Shown piece after piece: positions 13,482 through 21,174 of a DNA stretch of 23,383 nt. The notes beneath the pieces are model-generated. The model did not search any database, was not told the DNA's origin, and worked only from the letters and a program-made list of their open reading frames with translations. Where the stretch lies: positions 1 through 23,383 of the forward strand of contig CAJQJI010000075.1 of assembly GCA_905478675.1 (NCBI GenBank), given 5' to 3'. The translations under genes were made by a program, and so were the position numbers. This stretch comes from Candidatus Altimarinota bacterium. Lineage in GTDB: Bacteria > Patescibacteriota > Gracilibacteria > UBA4473. How positions within the stretch are numbered: the stretch's first letter is position 1; each line of letters begins with the position of its first letter.

Positions 13482-13522
13482 GTGAAATTATTTAATAATT
13501 TGTAATTCTTAAAAACATTTTT

Positions 13523-13550
13523 TTGACAGGGCTTGGTTTTTTTTTAGTAT
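13523..13550 (+). promoter_or_regulatory. Promoter of tRNA-Ile
   Basis: TTGACA (13523-13528), a 16-nt spacer and TAGTAT (13545-13550). Transcription should start near 13557, about 27 nt before the tRNA. Confidence 0.65.
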
Positions 13551-13583
13551 CGATCGGCTACTTAGGTAGTTGTGGTTTAGAAA

Positions 13584-13660
13584 GGGCGCGTAGCTCAGCT
13601 GGTTAGAGCGCCTCTCTGATAAGGAGGAGGTCCCAAGTTCAAGTCTTGGCGTGCCCACCA
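13584..13660 (+). tRNA. tRNA-Ile (anticodon GAT)
   Basis: The acceptor stem pairs GGGCGCG (13584-13590) with CGTGCCC (13650-13656; one G-T pair), then A and an encoded CCA (13658-13660). The anticodon arm is CCTCT, loop CTGATAA, GGAGG, giving GAT. The D arm (AGCTCAGCTGGTTAGAGC) and T arm (TTCAAGT) are standard. In many bacteria this tRNA sits inside rRNA operons; here it is a single gene with its own promoter and terminator. Confidence 0.97.
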
Positions 13661-13681
13661 GAACCTTTCTAATGTAACAAT

Positions 13682-13717
13682 AAAAACACCGAAACGATTT
13701 CGTTTCGGTGTTTTTTT
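13682..13717. terminator. Bidirectional terminator between tRNA-Ile and the DUF937 gene
   Basis: A perfect 15-bp stem (core ACACCGAAACG/CGTTTCGGTGT) with an ATTT loop at 13697-13700 has seven T on the plus strand and, through the A run at 13682-13686, a T tract on the minus strand. It can end both convergent transcripts. Confidence 0.85.
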
Positions 13718-13736
13718 AAGTGGCTTGTGAAATTAC

Positions 13737-14318
13737 TTATTTTTTTCGATTTAAAAAACTCATCCCCATTTTAAGAAGGTCGTCGGCTACGCCGTCACCT
13801 TCTTGGTCAAGCATAGCTAAAAGCGGGTTTGTGGCTTTTTGTTGAGCGATCGTTTCTTTTTCAGCGGCAAACATAGAGGCCAGATGATCTTTTTCTAAAT
13901 CTTGTTCACTTTGCTCTTTGCCTAAAGCCCCCATAACTAAGGGCGCGAGCATTTGCATCATGCCGGTGGCCTGTTCTGTTTTAACGCCAGAGTCAGCGGC
14001 CAGAGCGGCTTCAACGGTGTTTTCTTTAGCGCCTAACACGTGTTGTAATATTTTGTCGGCGTTTAAGGCTTTTGGGTCACTCAGCAAAGTGTCTAGGTTT
14101 GAGAAAACACTGCCATCATGATCTTTTGTAATCGCCGTAAATAGGCCTTCGGCTTGAGCGTCATCTTTGGCGGCGTTATTAGCCATGCTGCCTAAAAAAA
14201 GTGGCACGGCTTTGGCAGCAAGCATTTTAGAGACGTCAGAAGAGAGCCCGAGTTTGGCACCAACCTTCTCGGCGACGGTGTTGGTAATGTAGTTTTTAAC
14301 GATTGATTCTAGGTTCAT
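13737..14318 (-). CDS. DUF937 family protein
   Basis: This 193-residue, mainly helical soluble protein carries DUF937 features. An N-terminal AAKAVPLFLGSMANNA (about 34-49) matches the family's repeat. Next comes NADKILQHVLGAKENTVEAALA (about 86-107), then MLAPLVMGALGKEQ (about 122-136). A C-terminal segment holds the acidic, glycine-containing LDQEGDGVADDLLKMGMSFL found at the end of many members. No signal peptide or membrane helix is apparent. The molecular function is not known, and the neighbours do not help, as it is a single-gene unit closed by the bidirectional terminator. A weak TAAACC box 7 nt before the ATG may be its -10. Confidence 0.8.
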   Translation of the reverse strand: MNLESIVKNYITNTVAEKVGAKLGLSSDVSKMLAAKAVPLFLGSMANNAAKDDAQAEGLFTAITKDHDGSVFSNLDTLLSDPKALNADKILQHVLGAKENTVEAALAADSGVKTEQATGMMQMLAPLVMGALGKEQSEQDLEKDHLASMFAAEKETIAQQKATNPLLAMLDQEGDGVADDLLKMGMSFLNRKK

Positions 14319-14376
14319 TTTTTAGGGTTTAATTCCACGCTAAACTGTAAGAAGATTTAAATCTTTGGCAAAAAAG

Positions 14377-14406
14377 CTGTTTTTCCGTGGGAGTTAGGGT
14401 TAGAAT
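14377..14406 (+). promoter_or_regulatory. Possible promoter of the glucan phosphorylase gene
   Basis: CTGTTT (14377-14382), an 18-nt spacer and TAGAAT (14401-14406). This would give a leader of about 27 nt, longer than for most genes here. Confidence 0.35.
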
Positions 14407-14439
14407 AAGTTTGAAAATAAAAATTAAAATTTAAACGGT

Positions 14440-16119
14440 ATGTCATTTTTTCGTAAAACTCGCTCTGCTTCTACTCCAAAGGTTGCCTATTTCTCTATGG
14501 AATATGCCTTTGATGCTCAGATTCCTAATTATGCCGGGGGCTTAGGGGTTCTCGCCGCAGATATGATGCACTCAGTCGCTGATATGGGGTATCCAGCGGT
14601 TGGGGTTGGCTTAATTTATCATCAGTCCGAAGACTCTGAAAAAAAGTTCCACCCAGAGTATTTTATGAAAAAATTGCCGAATACGGTCAAAGTGCAAATT
14701 GAAGACCGACAAGTTACCGTTGGAGCTTGGCAATATGATGTAAAAACGAAAGACGGTAACACCATGCCCGTTTATTTTTTGACGACTTTTTGTGGAGATA
14801 ATGAGAAGTGGGATCGAGAAATTACGCAACACTTATACCCAAGTACCGCGTATCATCGTATTGCGCAAGAAGTTATATTAGGGGTTGGTGGCGTTAAAAT
14901 GTTGGCCGATCTAGGTATTGGGAGTTTAGAATATTATCATTTAAATGAAGGGCATGCGGCCTTTGCAACATTAGAACTTTTGAAACAAAAAAACTGGGAT
15001 GATGAAGCTGTTAAAAGTATTACTCGTTTTACAACGCACACGCCGGTTCCGGCTGGGCACGATAAATTCGATTACAAACTGGCTTATCAAGTATTAGGGG
15101 ATCAATTACCATTGCATATTAAAAAACTCGCGACAGAAAATCAGTTGAGTATGACCGATCTGGCTTTAAACCTAAGTGGTCGAACCAACGGTGTTTCTAA
15201 AAAACACCAGTTAGTTTGTTTTGATATGTTTCCAGGCTATAGCTTCGAAGGAATTACTAATGGCGTTCATTTAACGCGTTGGGCGGCACCAGCAACAACG
15301 GCCTGCTTAGATAAGCATCTGCCAAAATGGAGAAAAGAGCCAAGCGTTTTAGCCGAAGCTCCAACTAAAATTCCCGTGAAAGCACTACAAGAAATGCGTT
15401 ACGCTAACAAAGAGCGTTTGCTTACTTGGGTGAATGATAATCCAAACTTCTTCCATTTTGAGAATGATTTAAAAAAATCAGATATGTTAGATATGGATCG
15501 ATTAACGATTGTGTTTGCCCGACGATTTGTGCCTTATAAACGACCGTTGTTATTGTTCCGAGACTTAGAACGACTTAAAAAAATTGGAAATAAAAAAATC
15601 CAAATTGTGTTTGCGGGGCATTGTCATCCTGATGATTATTTCTGTAATAATAAAAAAGAATCACTGCGTAGCTTTGCTCAACAATTACGAGGCAGCGTAA
15701 AAATTGCGGTAATTCCAGACTACAATATTGATATTGCTGATAAGCTCGTAAGTGGGGCTAATATTTGGTTGAATAACCCAATCCCGCCACGAGAAGCCAG
15801 TGGAACCAGTGGGATGAAAGCGGCTTTAAATGGAGCGTTAAATCTATCAGTTTTAGATGGGTGGTGGATTGAAGGTTTGAAACGTAAAAAACGAGCCGGT
15901 TGGGGGTTTGGGGCCGATATGAACCCAGACTGGACGGATGATGAACGGGATGATGCGCATGCTAATGAGCTTTACGAATGTTTAGAAAAAGCGGTTGAAT
16001 CGTTTACGAAACGACCAGATGAATGGCTTGAAAATGTGGCGCAGTCTATGAGTTTGGCGGGGCATTTTAACACGCACCGCGTGATTGAGGAGTACGATGA
16101 AAAAATGTGGAGTGCTTAA
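14440..16119 (+). CDS. glgP: Alpha-glucan phosphorylase (GT35)
   Basis: This 559-residue cytoplasmic enzyme cleaves the terminal alpha-1,4 linkage of glycogen or maltodextrin with phosphate to give glucose-1-phosphate, using pyridoxal phosphate. The motifs are NYAGGLGVLAAD (30-41), HLNEGHAAF (167-175), HTPVPAGHDKF (200-210), VFARRFVPYKRPLL (around 360-375) and EASGTSGMKAALNG (452-465), which holds the likely PLP-binding lysine K460. The overall form is the shorter bacterial/archaeal alpha-glucan phosphorylase type, lacking much of the N-terminal regulatory region of the long MalP/GlgP enzymes. That matches the reduced length, and the protein appears complete. No glgA, glgB or glgC is near, so whether it degrades stored glycogen or scavenged maltodextrin cannot be told from the window. 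Confidence 0.9.
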   Translation: MSFFRKTRSASTPKVAYFSMEYAFDAQIPNYAGGLGVLAADMMHSVADMGYPAVGVGLIYHQSEDSEKKFHPEYFMKKLPNTVKVQIEDRQVTVGAWQYDVKTKDGNTMPVYFLTTFCGDNEKWDREITQHLYPSTAYHRIAQEVILGVGGVKMLADLGIGSLEYYHLNEGHAAFATLELLKQKNWDDEAVKSITRFTTHTPVPAGHDKFDYKLAYQVLGDQLPLHIKKLATENQLSMTDLALNLSGRTNGVSKKHQLVCFDMFPGYSFEGITNGVHLTRWAAPATTACLDKHLPKWRKEPSVLAEAPTKIPVKALQEMRYANKERLLTWVNDNPNFFHFENDLKKSDMLDMDRLTIVFARRFVPYKRPLLLFRDLERLKKIGNKKIQIVFAGHCHPDDYFCNNKKESLRSFAQQLRGSVKIAVIPDYNIDIADKLVSGANIWLNNPIPPREASGTSGMKAALNGALNLSVLDGWWIEGLKRKKRAGWGFGADMNPDWTDDERDDAHANELYECLEKAVESFTKRPDEWLENVAQSMSLAGHFNTHRVIEEYDEKMWSA

Positions 16120-16151
16120 GGGGTTGGGTTAAATAAAATTTTGCTTACAGG

Positions 16152-16170
16152 AATTTGTGTGATACAAATT
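16152..16170. promoter_or_regulatory. Perfect palindrome upstream of the PH-domain gene
   Basis: AATTTGTGTGATACAAATT is a 7-5-7 perfect inverted repeat ending 26 nt before the ATG at 16197. The size and symmetry suit a dimeric regulator's operator, but no cognate regulator is adjacent. Confidence 0.35.
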
Positions 16171-16196
16171 TAGTTACTCTTGATGTTTGTTATCAC

Positions 16197-16733
16197 ATGA
16201 ATTCCATTTTTAATGGCAGCACGCTAGAAAGACGGATGGTGATTCGACAGGCTAAATTCTTGCTGGGCCTAAGAATGGTGATGGTGCACTTATTTTTCTT
16301 TGTCGTGTTTGTGTTATTTTTGTTTGTTTTTGAAGAACGGGATGCCTGGTTTAGAATGAAAACTTTTTTATGGTTTAACTTAGTAGAAATTTTAGTGCTT
16401 TTTTATTCAGTCATGCGTTGGCATAACCATTTCTATTTAATTCGACCGGATAAAATATTAACCAGTCGGGGGGTGTTTTTGCGTCGTCAAAAATTTTACG
16501 CCTTAAAGAACATAGAATCGATTAGTGTGCACCAAGGCGTTTTTGGAAGGATTTTTGGTTTTGGTACCTTACACTTGTATGCGCCAACGCTGAATGATCG
16601 CATTCATATGTTTGGGATTAATGATCCTTGTTTAAAAGAGGCTATTATTGAAAAATTACTTCCTAGTACGTTGGTTACAGATTCAAAGGCGAAAAATTTA
16701 TTTATTGTGCCCAAAGAGAAACGAGGTGATTGA
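16197..16733 (+). CDS. Membrane protein with bacterial PH (YdbS-like) domain
   Basis: This 178-residue protein starts at the ATG at 16197. A TTG at 16155 would add 14 residues but overlaps a palindrome, so I reject it. The N-terminal region has two membrane helices (about 27-47 and 56-76). After an RWHNHFYLIRPDKILTSRGVF segment comes a bacterial pleckstrin-homology-like domain (about 83-150, containing FYALKNIESISVHQGVFGR and FGFGTLHLYAP), as in YdbS-type proteins. The molecular role of these domains is mostly unknown. It follows glgP by 77 nt on the same strand; transcription from its own promoter is possible. It ends with TGA, which also forms part of the putative -35 of the next gene. Confidence 0.75.
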   Translation: MNSIFNGSTLERRMVIRQAKFLLGLRMVMVHLFFFVVFVLFLFVFEERDAWFRMKTFLWFNLVEILVLFYSVMRWHNHFYLIRPDKILTSRGVFLRRQKFYALKNIESISVHQGVFGRIFGFGTLHLYAPTLNDRIHMFGINDPCLKEAIIEKLLPSTLVTDSKAKNLFIVPKEKRGD

Positions 16734-16757
16734 CTTTTTTGTTTAAAGTTTTAAAAG
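16730..16757 (+). promoter_or_regulatory. Promoter of the methyltransferase-like gene
   Basis: TTGACT (16730-16735), overlapping the preceding stop codon, a 16-nt spacer and TAAAAG (16752-16757). The ATG is 7 nt beyond. Confidence 0.5.
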
Positions 16758-16764
16758 CGTTTTA

Positions 16765-17532
16765 ATGAAAAAGTTATCAGAAGCTAGAGCGGATATTTTT
16801 GCGGCAGAAGTTCTAGAAATTGGCTGTGGGGCCGATTACGGTTTGATGCCTGAGCTGGTTAAGCGTGGTGTTGAGGCGGTTGGCGTTGATTTGGATTTGT
16901 CGCCTTTAAATGAAGATCTTTTAACGTCTGAGACCACTTTGCGAATTGCTGATATTAATCCGAATTCGCCCAATTCAGATTTTTCGTGTTATCGATATTA
17001 TCCGGAAGCGGTTTCTAATCAGTATGAGGCGGCCTTGTTTTTAAAGTCTATGGTAGTGCAGTCTACGATTCGTGAGCAAATATTTGCTGAGCACTTAGGA
17101 CTTGTTACAACCCGAGAAGATTTGAAGGCTGCCGCACAAAATTTGCCACTGCCTCGAGTTGAACGTGACCCGCAGGTTGAGGCACGTCTGGTTGAAGGTA
17201 ATGCGCTTGAGGCGCTTACGCATGGTGGGGAATTTGCAGAAATTTATGCGTCCGACTTTTTGCATAACATGACGCTTAACAATACCTTAGAGCGTTGGCT
17301 TGAAGCCCTTAAATCGAGCTTGTGTGAGAATGGTAAGTTGATTCTTATAAATGATGAGGAGGCCCTTAAACCGTTATTGCCCCATTTGGTACAAAACGGA
17401 TTCAAGTTATCCTCGGCCGATGAACTACCGACTGACAGCGATTGGTTGTCTTTACGTATTAAAGGCCAAAATACGAACCCAGGGATTGCTTGTTTTGGAG
17501 GGAAGATTATGGCCACATTTGAATTGGCTTAA
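16765..17532 (+). CDS. SAM-dependent methyltransferase-like protein
   Basis: This 255-residue protein has a class I methyltransferase motif I (VLEIGCGADYG, 16-26), followed by VEAVGVDLD (36-44), where the aspartate of a SAM-binding site would lie. The later part contains a plausible motif IV/V region (EIYASDFLHNMTLNNTLERWLEALKSSLCENGKLILIND, about 160-198), matching the post-methyltransfer strand pattern. The middle section (about 75-150) is not recognisable to me. No substrate can be assigned from sequence or neighbours. It starts at an ATG 7 nt after a good -10, so it is likely a leaderless single gene. Its stop overlaps the end of the convergent helicase gene by 4 nt (TTAA). Confidence 0.7.
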   Translation: MKKLSEARADIFAAEVLEIGCGADYGLMPELVKRGVEAVGVDLDLSPLNEDLLTSETTLRIADINPNSPNSDFSCYRYYPEAVSNQYEAALFLKSMVVQSTIREQIFAEHLGLVTTREDLKAAAQNLPLPRVERDPQVEARLVEGNALEALTHGGEFAEIYASDFLHNMTLNNTLERWLEALKSSLCENGKLILINDEEALKPLLPHLVQNGFKLSSADELPTDSDWLSLRIKGQNTNPGIACFGGKIMATFELA

Positions 17533-19811
17533 GCCTCTTCAACTTTCTCAATCGGGGCCACACTGGCGATAATTTTTTTAATACCCATGCCTTTAAAGGC
17601 GGCCGAAATAACATCTCCGGCAATTAAAATAATAGTGCCTTCGCCCCATTCCGCGTGTTTAATGGTGTCACCGGTTTTGTATTCGGTTTGGTTTTCGGCG
17701 ACGCCAAATACGGCTTCTTTGCGACTACCAGGAACCTTTCCAAGGGGTTGGCCTCTAAAGGTATTGCTATCATCAACGTTGTTGGCGCCTGGTGTTGGGT
17801 GGAGTAATGAATGAGAGAAGTTCGGTTTGTTGCTCCGTTGGCTGACAAACCGGCTGCCACTTTGGCCTTCATACATATGTTGTTCGCTACACTCTTCATC
17901 TAGCTCGCTTATGAATTTAGAAGGGGCGGCGTATTGAGTTTGTCCAAATAACAATCGTTGGCGGGCGTACGAAATATAACAACGTTGTTCGGCTCGAGTA
18001 ATCGCGACATAACCAAGGCGGCGTTCTTCTTCTAATTGTTCCCCATCAAACTGACTACTAGCGCTGGGGAAAATACCTTCTTCCCAACCGGGTAAAAACA
18101 CAACGGGAAATTCTAATCCCTTTGAGGCATGCACGGTCATTAACGTGACCGAAGCTTGCGCGTCATCAACATTGTCTAGATCTGATATCAAGGCGACGCC
18201 TTCTAAGAAAGCCGCTAGGGGGTCTTCGGCGGTATCATATCGGCCCGCGACCGAGAACAACTCTTTCACATTCTGTTGGCGAGATTCGCCTTCCATGGTG
18301 CCATCGTCTAAGTGTTTTAAAAACTGGGTAGCGTCAATTAGGTCTTCTAGTAATAAAGAAATTAAGCGGGTATCTTTTGCCGCTCTTAATTTACTAATCG
18401 TATTATAGAATTCTTTTAGAACGGCTCGTTTTCCATGTGGTAGTTCTTCTAGGCCATCTACTTCTTCTAATATATCAAATAACGATAAATTGTATTCGTT
18501 GGCGTATTTTTTAATTACATCCAGCGTCGCCGCGCCCAGTTTTCGTGAGGGCACGTTTACGATTCGTAAAAAGGCAATGTCGTCCCGTGGGTTAAAGATT
18601 AAGCGTAGGTACGCCATAATGTCTTTAATTTCACGTCGGTCGAAGAACCGCGTGCCGCCCACAATTTGGTAGGGTATTTGGTGACGCATGAGCGCCTCTT
18701 CTATCGCTCGAGACTGCGCATTCATTCGGTATAAAATAGCCATGTCTGAGGCGGCGTAGTCGCCACTATCAATTAGTTTTTTAATGGTATCGCCGACAAA
18801 GCGGCCTTCATCTTTTTCGTCAAACACGCCATAGATTTGTACGGGCTCGCCAGGGTTTTGTTCGGTCCATAGATTTTTAGCGTGTCCCGTTTGGTTATGA
18901 CCAATAAGTTTGTTGGCGTTATTTAAAATATTAGCGCTTGATCGGTAATTCTGCTCGAGCTTCACGGTCACAGCGTTTGGAAAATCTCGTTCGAAATCTA
19001 AAATGTTGCGGTAGTCGGCGCCGCGAAAAGAGTAAATAGATTGATGATCGTCCCCCACAACACATAAGTTTTGGCGCTCATCACATAACAGTCGTATTAA
19101 ACGGTACTGGGCAAAGTTCGTGTCTTGGTATTCATCTACTAGTACGTGCTGCCAACGTTGTCGGTAGTGCGCGAGGGTATTGTTTTCTTCGTCTTCCCAC
19201 AGTTGAACGACTTTGACGAGCAGGTCGTCAAAATCAACGGCATTGTGTTCAATCAGTTTTCTTTGGTGTACCGGGAATAATTCTGACACCGCGTCAGAAA
19301 ACTTGTTACTGCCCATACCAATGGCTTCAAAATGAGCTTGGGGGGTATTTAAAGAACTCTTAATAGCACTGAAGTGATTTAGAATCGCCTTTGGTTTATA
19401 TTCTTTAATATCATAATGGCGGTCGCGCATAATGTTTTTAAGCAGACTCAGGCAATCATCGGTATCAAATATAACGAAGCTACGAGTGTAGCCTTGGCCA
19501 AGATGTTCAATATCGCGCCGTAAAATGCGTACCCCGATAGAATGGAAAGTGCCAATACTTGGCGCGCGCCCACTCGGAATTAGTTTTTCAACCCGAGACT
19601 GCATTTCTTTGGCGGCCTTATTGGTAAAGGTTACGGCTAAAATATTATCCGCCTCGGTGCCATGAGCCATAAGGTTGGCAATTCGGCTCGTTAAGACTTT
19701 GGTTTTACCGCTGCCGGCACCCGCTAAAACGAGTAGTGGGCCGCTAAGAGTTTCGACGGCTTGCCGTTGCGGTTCGTTTAGACCTGAGACCAAATTTGAG
19801 TTATCTTGCAT
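17529..19811 (-). CDS. pcrA: UvrD/PcrA-type superfamily 1 DNA helicase
   Basis: This 760-residue 3'-5' DNA helicase belongs to the UvrD/PcrA/Rep family, which works in nucleotide excision repair, mismatch repair and removal of proteins or stalled replication intermediates. All helicase motifs are visible: Q-motif LNEPQRQAV (11-19), Walker A GAGSGKT (31-37), TFTNKAAKEM (61-70), Walker B VDEYQD (225-230), motif III GDDHQSIYSFRGAD (253-266), motif IV QNYRSS, motif V TVHASKGLEFPVVF and motif VI YVAITRAEQ. The C-terminal TGDTIKHAEWGEGTIILI region is the PcrA/UvrD Tudor-like domain. The length suits the family, and it is a single gene. Its promoter (TCGACC, 17 nt, TAAAAT at 19820-19825) is 8 nt before the ATG. 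Confidence 0.95.
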   Translation of the reverse strand: MQDNSNLVSGLNEPQRQAVETLSGPLLVLAGAGSGKTKVLTSRIANLMAHGTEADNILAVTFTNKAAKEMQSRVEKLIPSGRAPSIGTFHSIGVRILRRDIEHLGQGYTRSFVIFDTDDCLSLLKNIMRDRHYDIKEYKPKAILNHFSAIKSSLNTPQAHFEAIGMGSNKFSDAVSELFPVHQRKLIEHNAVDFDDLLVKVVQLWEDEENNTLAHYRQRWQHVLVDEYQDTNFAQYRLIRLLCDERQNLCVVGDDHQSIYSFRGADYRNILDFERDFPNAVTVKLEQNYRSSANILNNANKLIGHNQTGHAKNLWTEQNPGEPVQIYGVFDEKDEGRFVGDTIKKLIDSGDYAASDMAILYRMNAQSRAIEEALMRHQIPYQIVGGTRFFDRREIKDIMAYLRLIFNPRDDIAFLRIVNVPSRKLGAATLDVIKKYANEYNLSLFDILEEVDGLEELPHGKRAVLKEFYNTISKLRAAKDTRLISLLLEDLIDATQFLKHLDDGTMEGESRQQNVKELFSVAGRYDTAEDPLAAFLEGVALISDLDNVDDAQASVTLMTVHASKGLEFPVVFLPGWEEGIFPSASSQFDGEQLEEERRLGYVAITRAEQRCYISYARQRLLFGQTQYAAPSKFISELDEECSEQHMYEGQSGSRFVSQRSNKPNFSHSLLHPTPGANNVDDSNTFRGQPLGKVPGSRKEAVFGVAENQTEYKTGDTIKHAEWGEGTIILIAGDVISAAFKGMGIKKIIASVAPIEKVEEA

Positions 19812-19819
19812 GGAGTCGG

Positions 19820-19848
19820 ATTTTAGAAAAACTCCATTACGAGGTCGA
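19820..19848 (-). promoter_or_regulatory. Promoter of the UvrD/PcrA gene
   Basis: On the minus strand, TCGACC (19843-19848), a 17-nt spacer and TAAAAT (19820-19825), 8 nt before the ATG. Confidence 0.5.
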
Positions 19849-19898
19849 GGGAAATTAAGCGTTTTTGCCTGTATCTTTTAAAAACGGTCAAAAAGAGG

Positions 19899-19926
19899 TT
19901 GACAGGTGATAGGTCAGTGTTAAGAT
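19899..19926 (+). promoter_or_regulatory. Promoter of the infA-ribosomal protein operon
   Basis: A perfect TTGACA (19899-19904), a 16-nt spacer and TAAGAT (19921-19926). The leader to infA is about 27 nt, with no Shine-Dalgarno site. The geometry is like the tRNA-Ile promoter, unlike the leaderless ones here. Confidence 0.75.
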
Positions 19927-19959
19927 CGCGCGGCTTTTTTGAAGGTTTGTCCACTCTAT

Positions 19960-20190
19960 ATGTCAAAGGAAGAAAATATCGAAGTTGAAGGGAAGGTTAA
20001 AGAATCCCTACCTGGTTCTAAGTTCTTAGTTGAGCTGACAACTGAAGGCTTCGAGGGACATATGGTGACGGGCGAGATGTCAGGGAAAATTAGAATGCAT
20101 TCCATTAAAATTGTTCCCGGCGATAAGGTTCGGTTAAGTATGACCCCTTATAACCTAGAAATTGGTAGAATTACTTACCGTTTAAGATAA
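19960..20190 (+). CDS. infA: Translation initiation factor IF-1
   Basis: This 76-residue OB-fold protein binds the ribosomal A site during initiation. Features are the EENIEVEGKVKESLPGSKF start, GEMSGKIRMHSIKIVPGDKV and the closing SPYNL-like PYNLEIGRITYR. The ATG at 19960 gives the normal N terminus; a TTG at 19939 in the same frame would add a non-homologous extension. One spacer base separates it from rpmJ. It is the first gene of the window's ribosomal operon, reading from a strong promoter. Upstream cluster genes such as secY, adk and map are not present on this side; a helicase gene is divergent instead. This means the usual continuity of the spc-alpha operon is broken before infA. Confidence 0.96.
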   Translation: MSKEENIEVEGKVKESLPGSKFLVELTTEGFEGHMVTGEMSGKIRMHSIKIVPGDKVRLSMTPYNLEIGRITYRLR

Positions 20191-20191
20191 T

Positions 20192-20344
20192 ATGAAAGTT
20201 GTAAATTCCCTAAAGTCTCTCAAAAAAATGGCTGGTAGCCGTGTGGTTACTCGTCGTGGTGTGAAATTCATTGTTAATAAAAAGAATCCTCGTGCTAAGG
20301 CGCGTCAAGGAGGCTTGGCTAAAAAGAAGAATAAAAAATACTAA
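20192..20344 (+). CDS. rpmJ: 50S ribosomal protein L36
   Basis: This 50-residue, very basic protein begins with MKVVNSLKSLKKMAGSRVV and includes GVKFIVNKKNPRAKARQG, clear L36 signatures. It lacks all cysteines, so it is the zinc-free form, while many L36 proteins have a Cys/Cys/Cys/His site. The C terminus extends about ten Lys/Asn/Gly residues beyond the usual end at RQG. Translation starts one base after infA's stop. It is below the size that gene finders may retain, but its identity and operon position are clear. Confidence 0.95.
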   Translation: MKVVNSLKSLKKMAGSRVVTRRGVKFIVNKKNPRAKARQGGLAKKKNKKY

Positions 20345-20359
20345 TCCTTATTTAACTTA

Positions 20360-20737
20360 ATGCGTATTGCTGGTGTACAGATTCCAACCGATAAAAGACT
20401 TGTTATTAGTCTGACTTACATTGCAGGTGTAGGTCCAAAGCGTTCAGTGATTGTTTGTGAAAAAGCAAAAGTTGATCCAAGTACTCGGGTTAAAGACTTA
20501 ACAACTGATCAGGAAGAGACGTTGCGAAAAGTACTACAAGACTTGGGTTACACGCTTGAATCAGACTTACGTCGAGAAATTCAATTAAACGTTAAACGTT
20601 TACAAGATATTGGTTCTTACCGTGGTTTCCGTCATCGACGAAAATTGCCAGTACGTGGTCAGCGTACTAAAACTAACTCACGAACAAAACGTGGGAAGAA
20701 AGTAGCTATTGCTGGTAAGAAAAAAGTTACTAAATAA
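20360..20737 (+). CDS. rpsM: 30S ribosomal protein S13
   Basis: This 125-residue protein of the small subunit head contacts the large subunit through bridge B1 and the P-site tRNA. Typical S13 features include RIAGVQIPTDKRLVISLTYI at the start, the helix-turn of GVGPKRS, and the C-terminal RGFRHRRKLPVRGQRTKTNSRTKRG, which extends into the decoding region. It lies 15 nt after rpmJ. The sequence before its ATG is AT-rich without a Shine-Dalgarno site. The order infA-rpmJ-rpsM-rpsK-rpsD-rpoA-rplQ is the canonical alpha operon. Confidence 0.97.
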   Translation: MRIAGVQIPTDKRLVISLTYIAGVGPKRSVIVCEKAKVDPSTRVKDLTTDQEETLRKVLQDLGYTLESDLRREIQLNVKRLQDIGSYRGFRHRRKLPVRGQRTKTNSRTKRGKKVAIAGKKKVTK

Positions 20738-20756
20738 TCATTGCACAATTTAATTA

Positions 20757-21137
20757 ATGGCCGTTACATCTAAAAAACGAATCCGAAAAACTTGTGAAGC
20801 TGGTAAAGTTTTCATCCGAGCTCTATACAACAATACTATTGTAACGTTGACTGATCCGGACGGGAATGTGTTGGCTTGGAGTTCTCCTGGGGCTAATGGC
20901 TTCAAAGGAGCACGACAATCAACGCCTTATGCTGGTCAAATTTCTGCTGAGGCAGTAGCTGAAAAAGCTCAAGCCTTTGGAATGCAGTCAGTTGATGTTG
21001 TGATTAAAGGGGTCGGACCAGGACGAGATCAAACGGTTCGAGGTCTGATGAATGGAGGTTTAGACGTTACGTCTATTACCGATAGAACACGAGTGCCACA
21101 TGGCGGTTGCCGACCAGGTCGACAACGAAGAACTTAA
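20757..21137 (+). CDS. rpsK: 30S ribosomal protein S11
   Basis: This 126-residue protein of the small subunit platform is recognised by NNTIVTLTDPDGNVLAWSSPG (25-45), GFKGARQSTPYA, VVIKGVGPGRDQTVRGL and the terminal DRTRVPHGGCRPGRQRR. It binds 16S rRNA near the mRNA exit. The length and conserved regions are normal. Arginine is written almost only as CGA here, including at invariant positions. The ATG lies 19 nt after rpsM's stop, again without a Shine-Dalgarno site. Confidence 0.97.
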   Translation: MAVTSKKRIRKTCEAGKVFIRALYNNTIVTLTDPDGNVLAWSSPGANGFKGARQSTPYAGQISAEAVAEKAQAFGMQSVDVVIKGVGPGRDQTVRGLMNGGLDVTSITDRTRVPHGGCRPGRQRRT

Positions 21138-21174
21138 TTAAAGAAGTTACAAACTCTATTACTAAAAATTTTAC

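Noticed and set aside
16155..16196. TTG at 16155 as start of the PH-domain gene
   Set aside because: The extra 14 residues lie over a perfect palindrome and add nothing recognisable.
19939..19959. TTG at 19939 as start of infA
   Set aside because: IF-1 normally begins at the MSKEEN-like sequence, which the ATG at 19960 provides.
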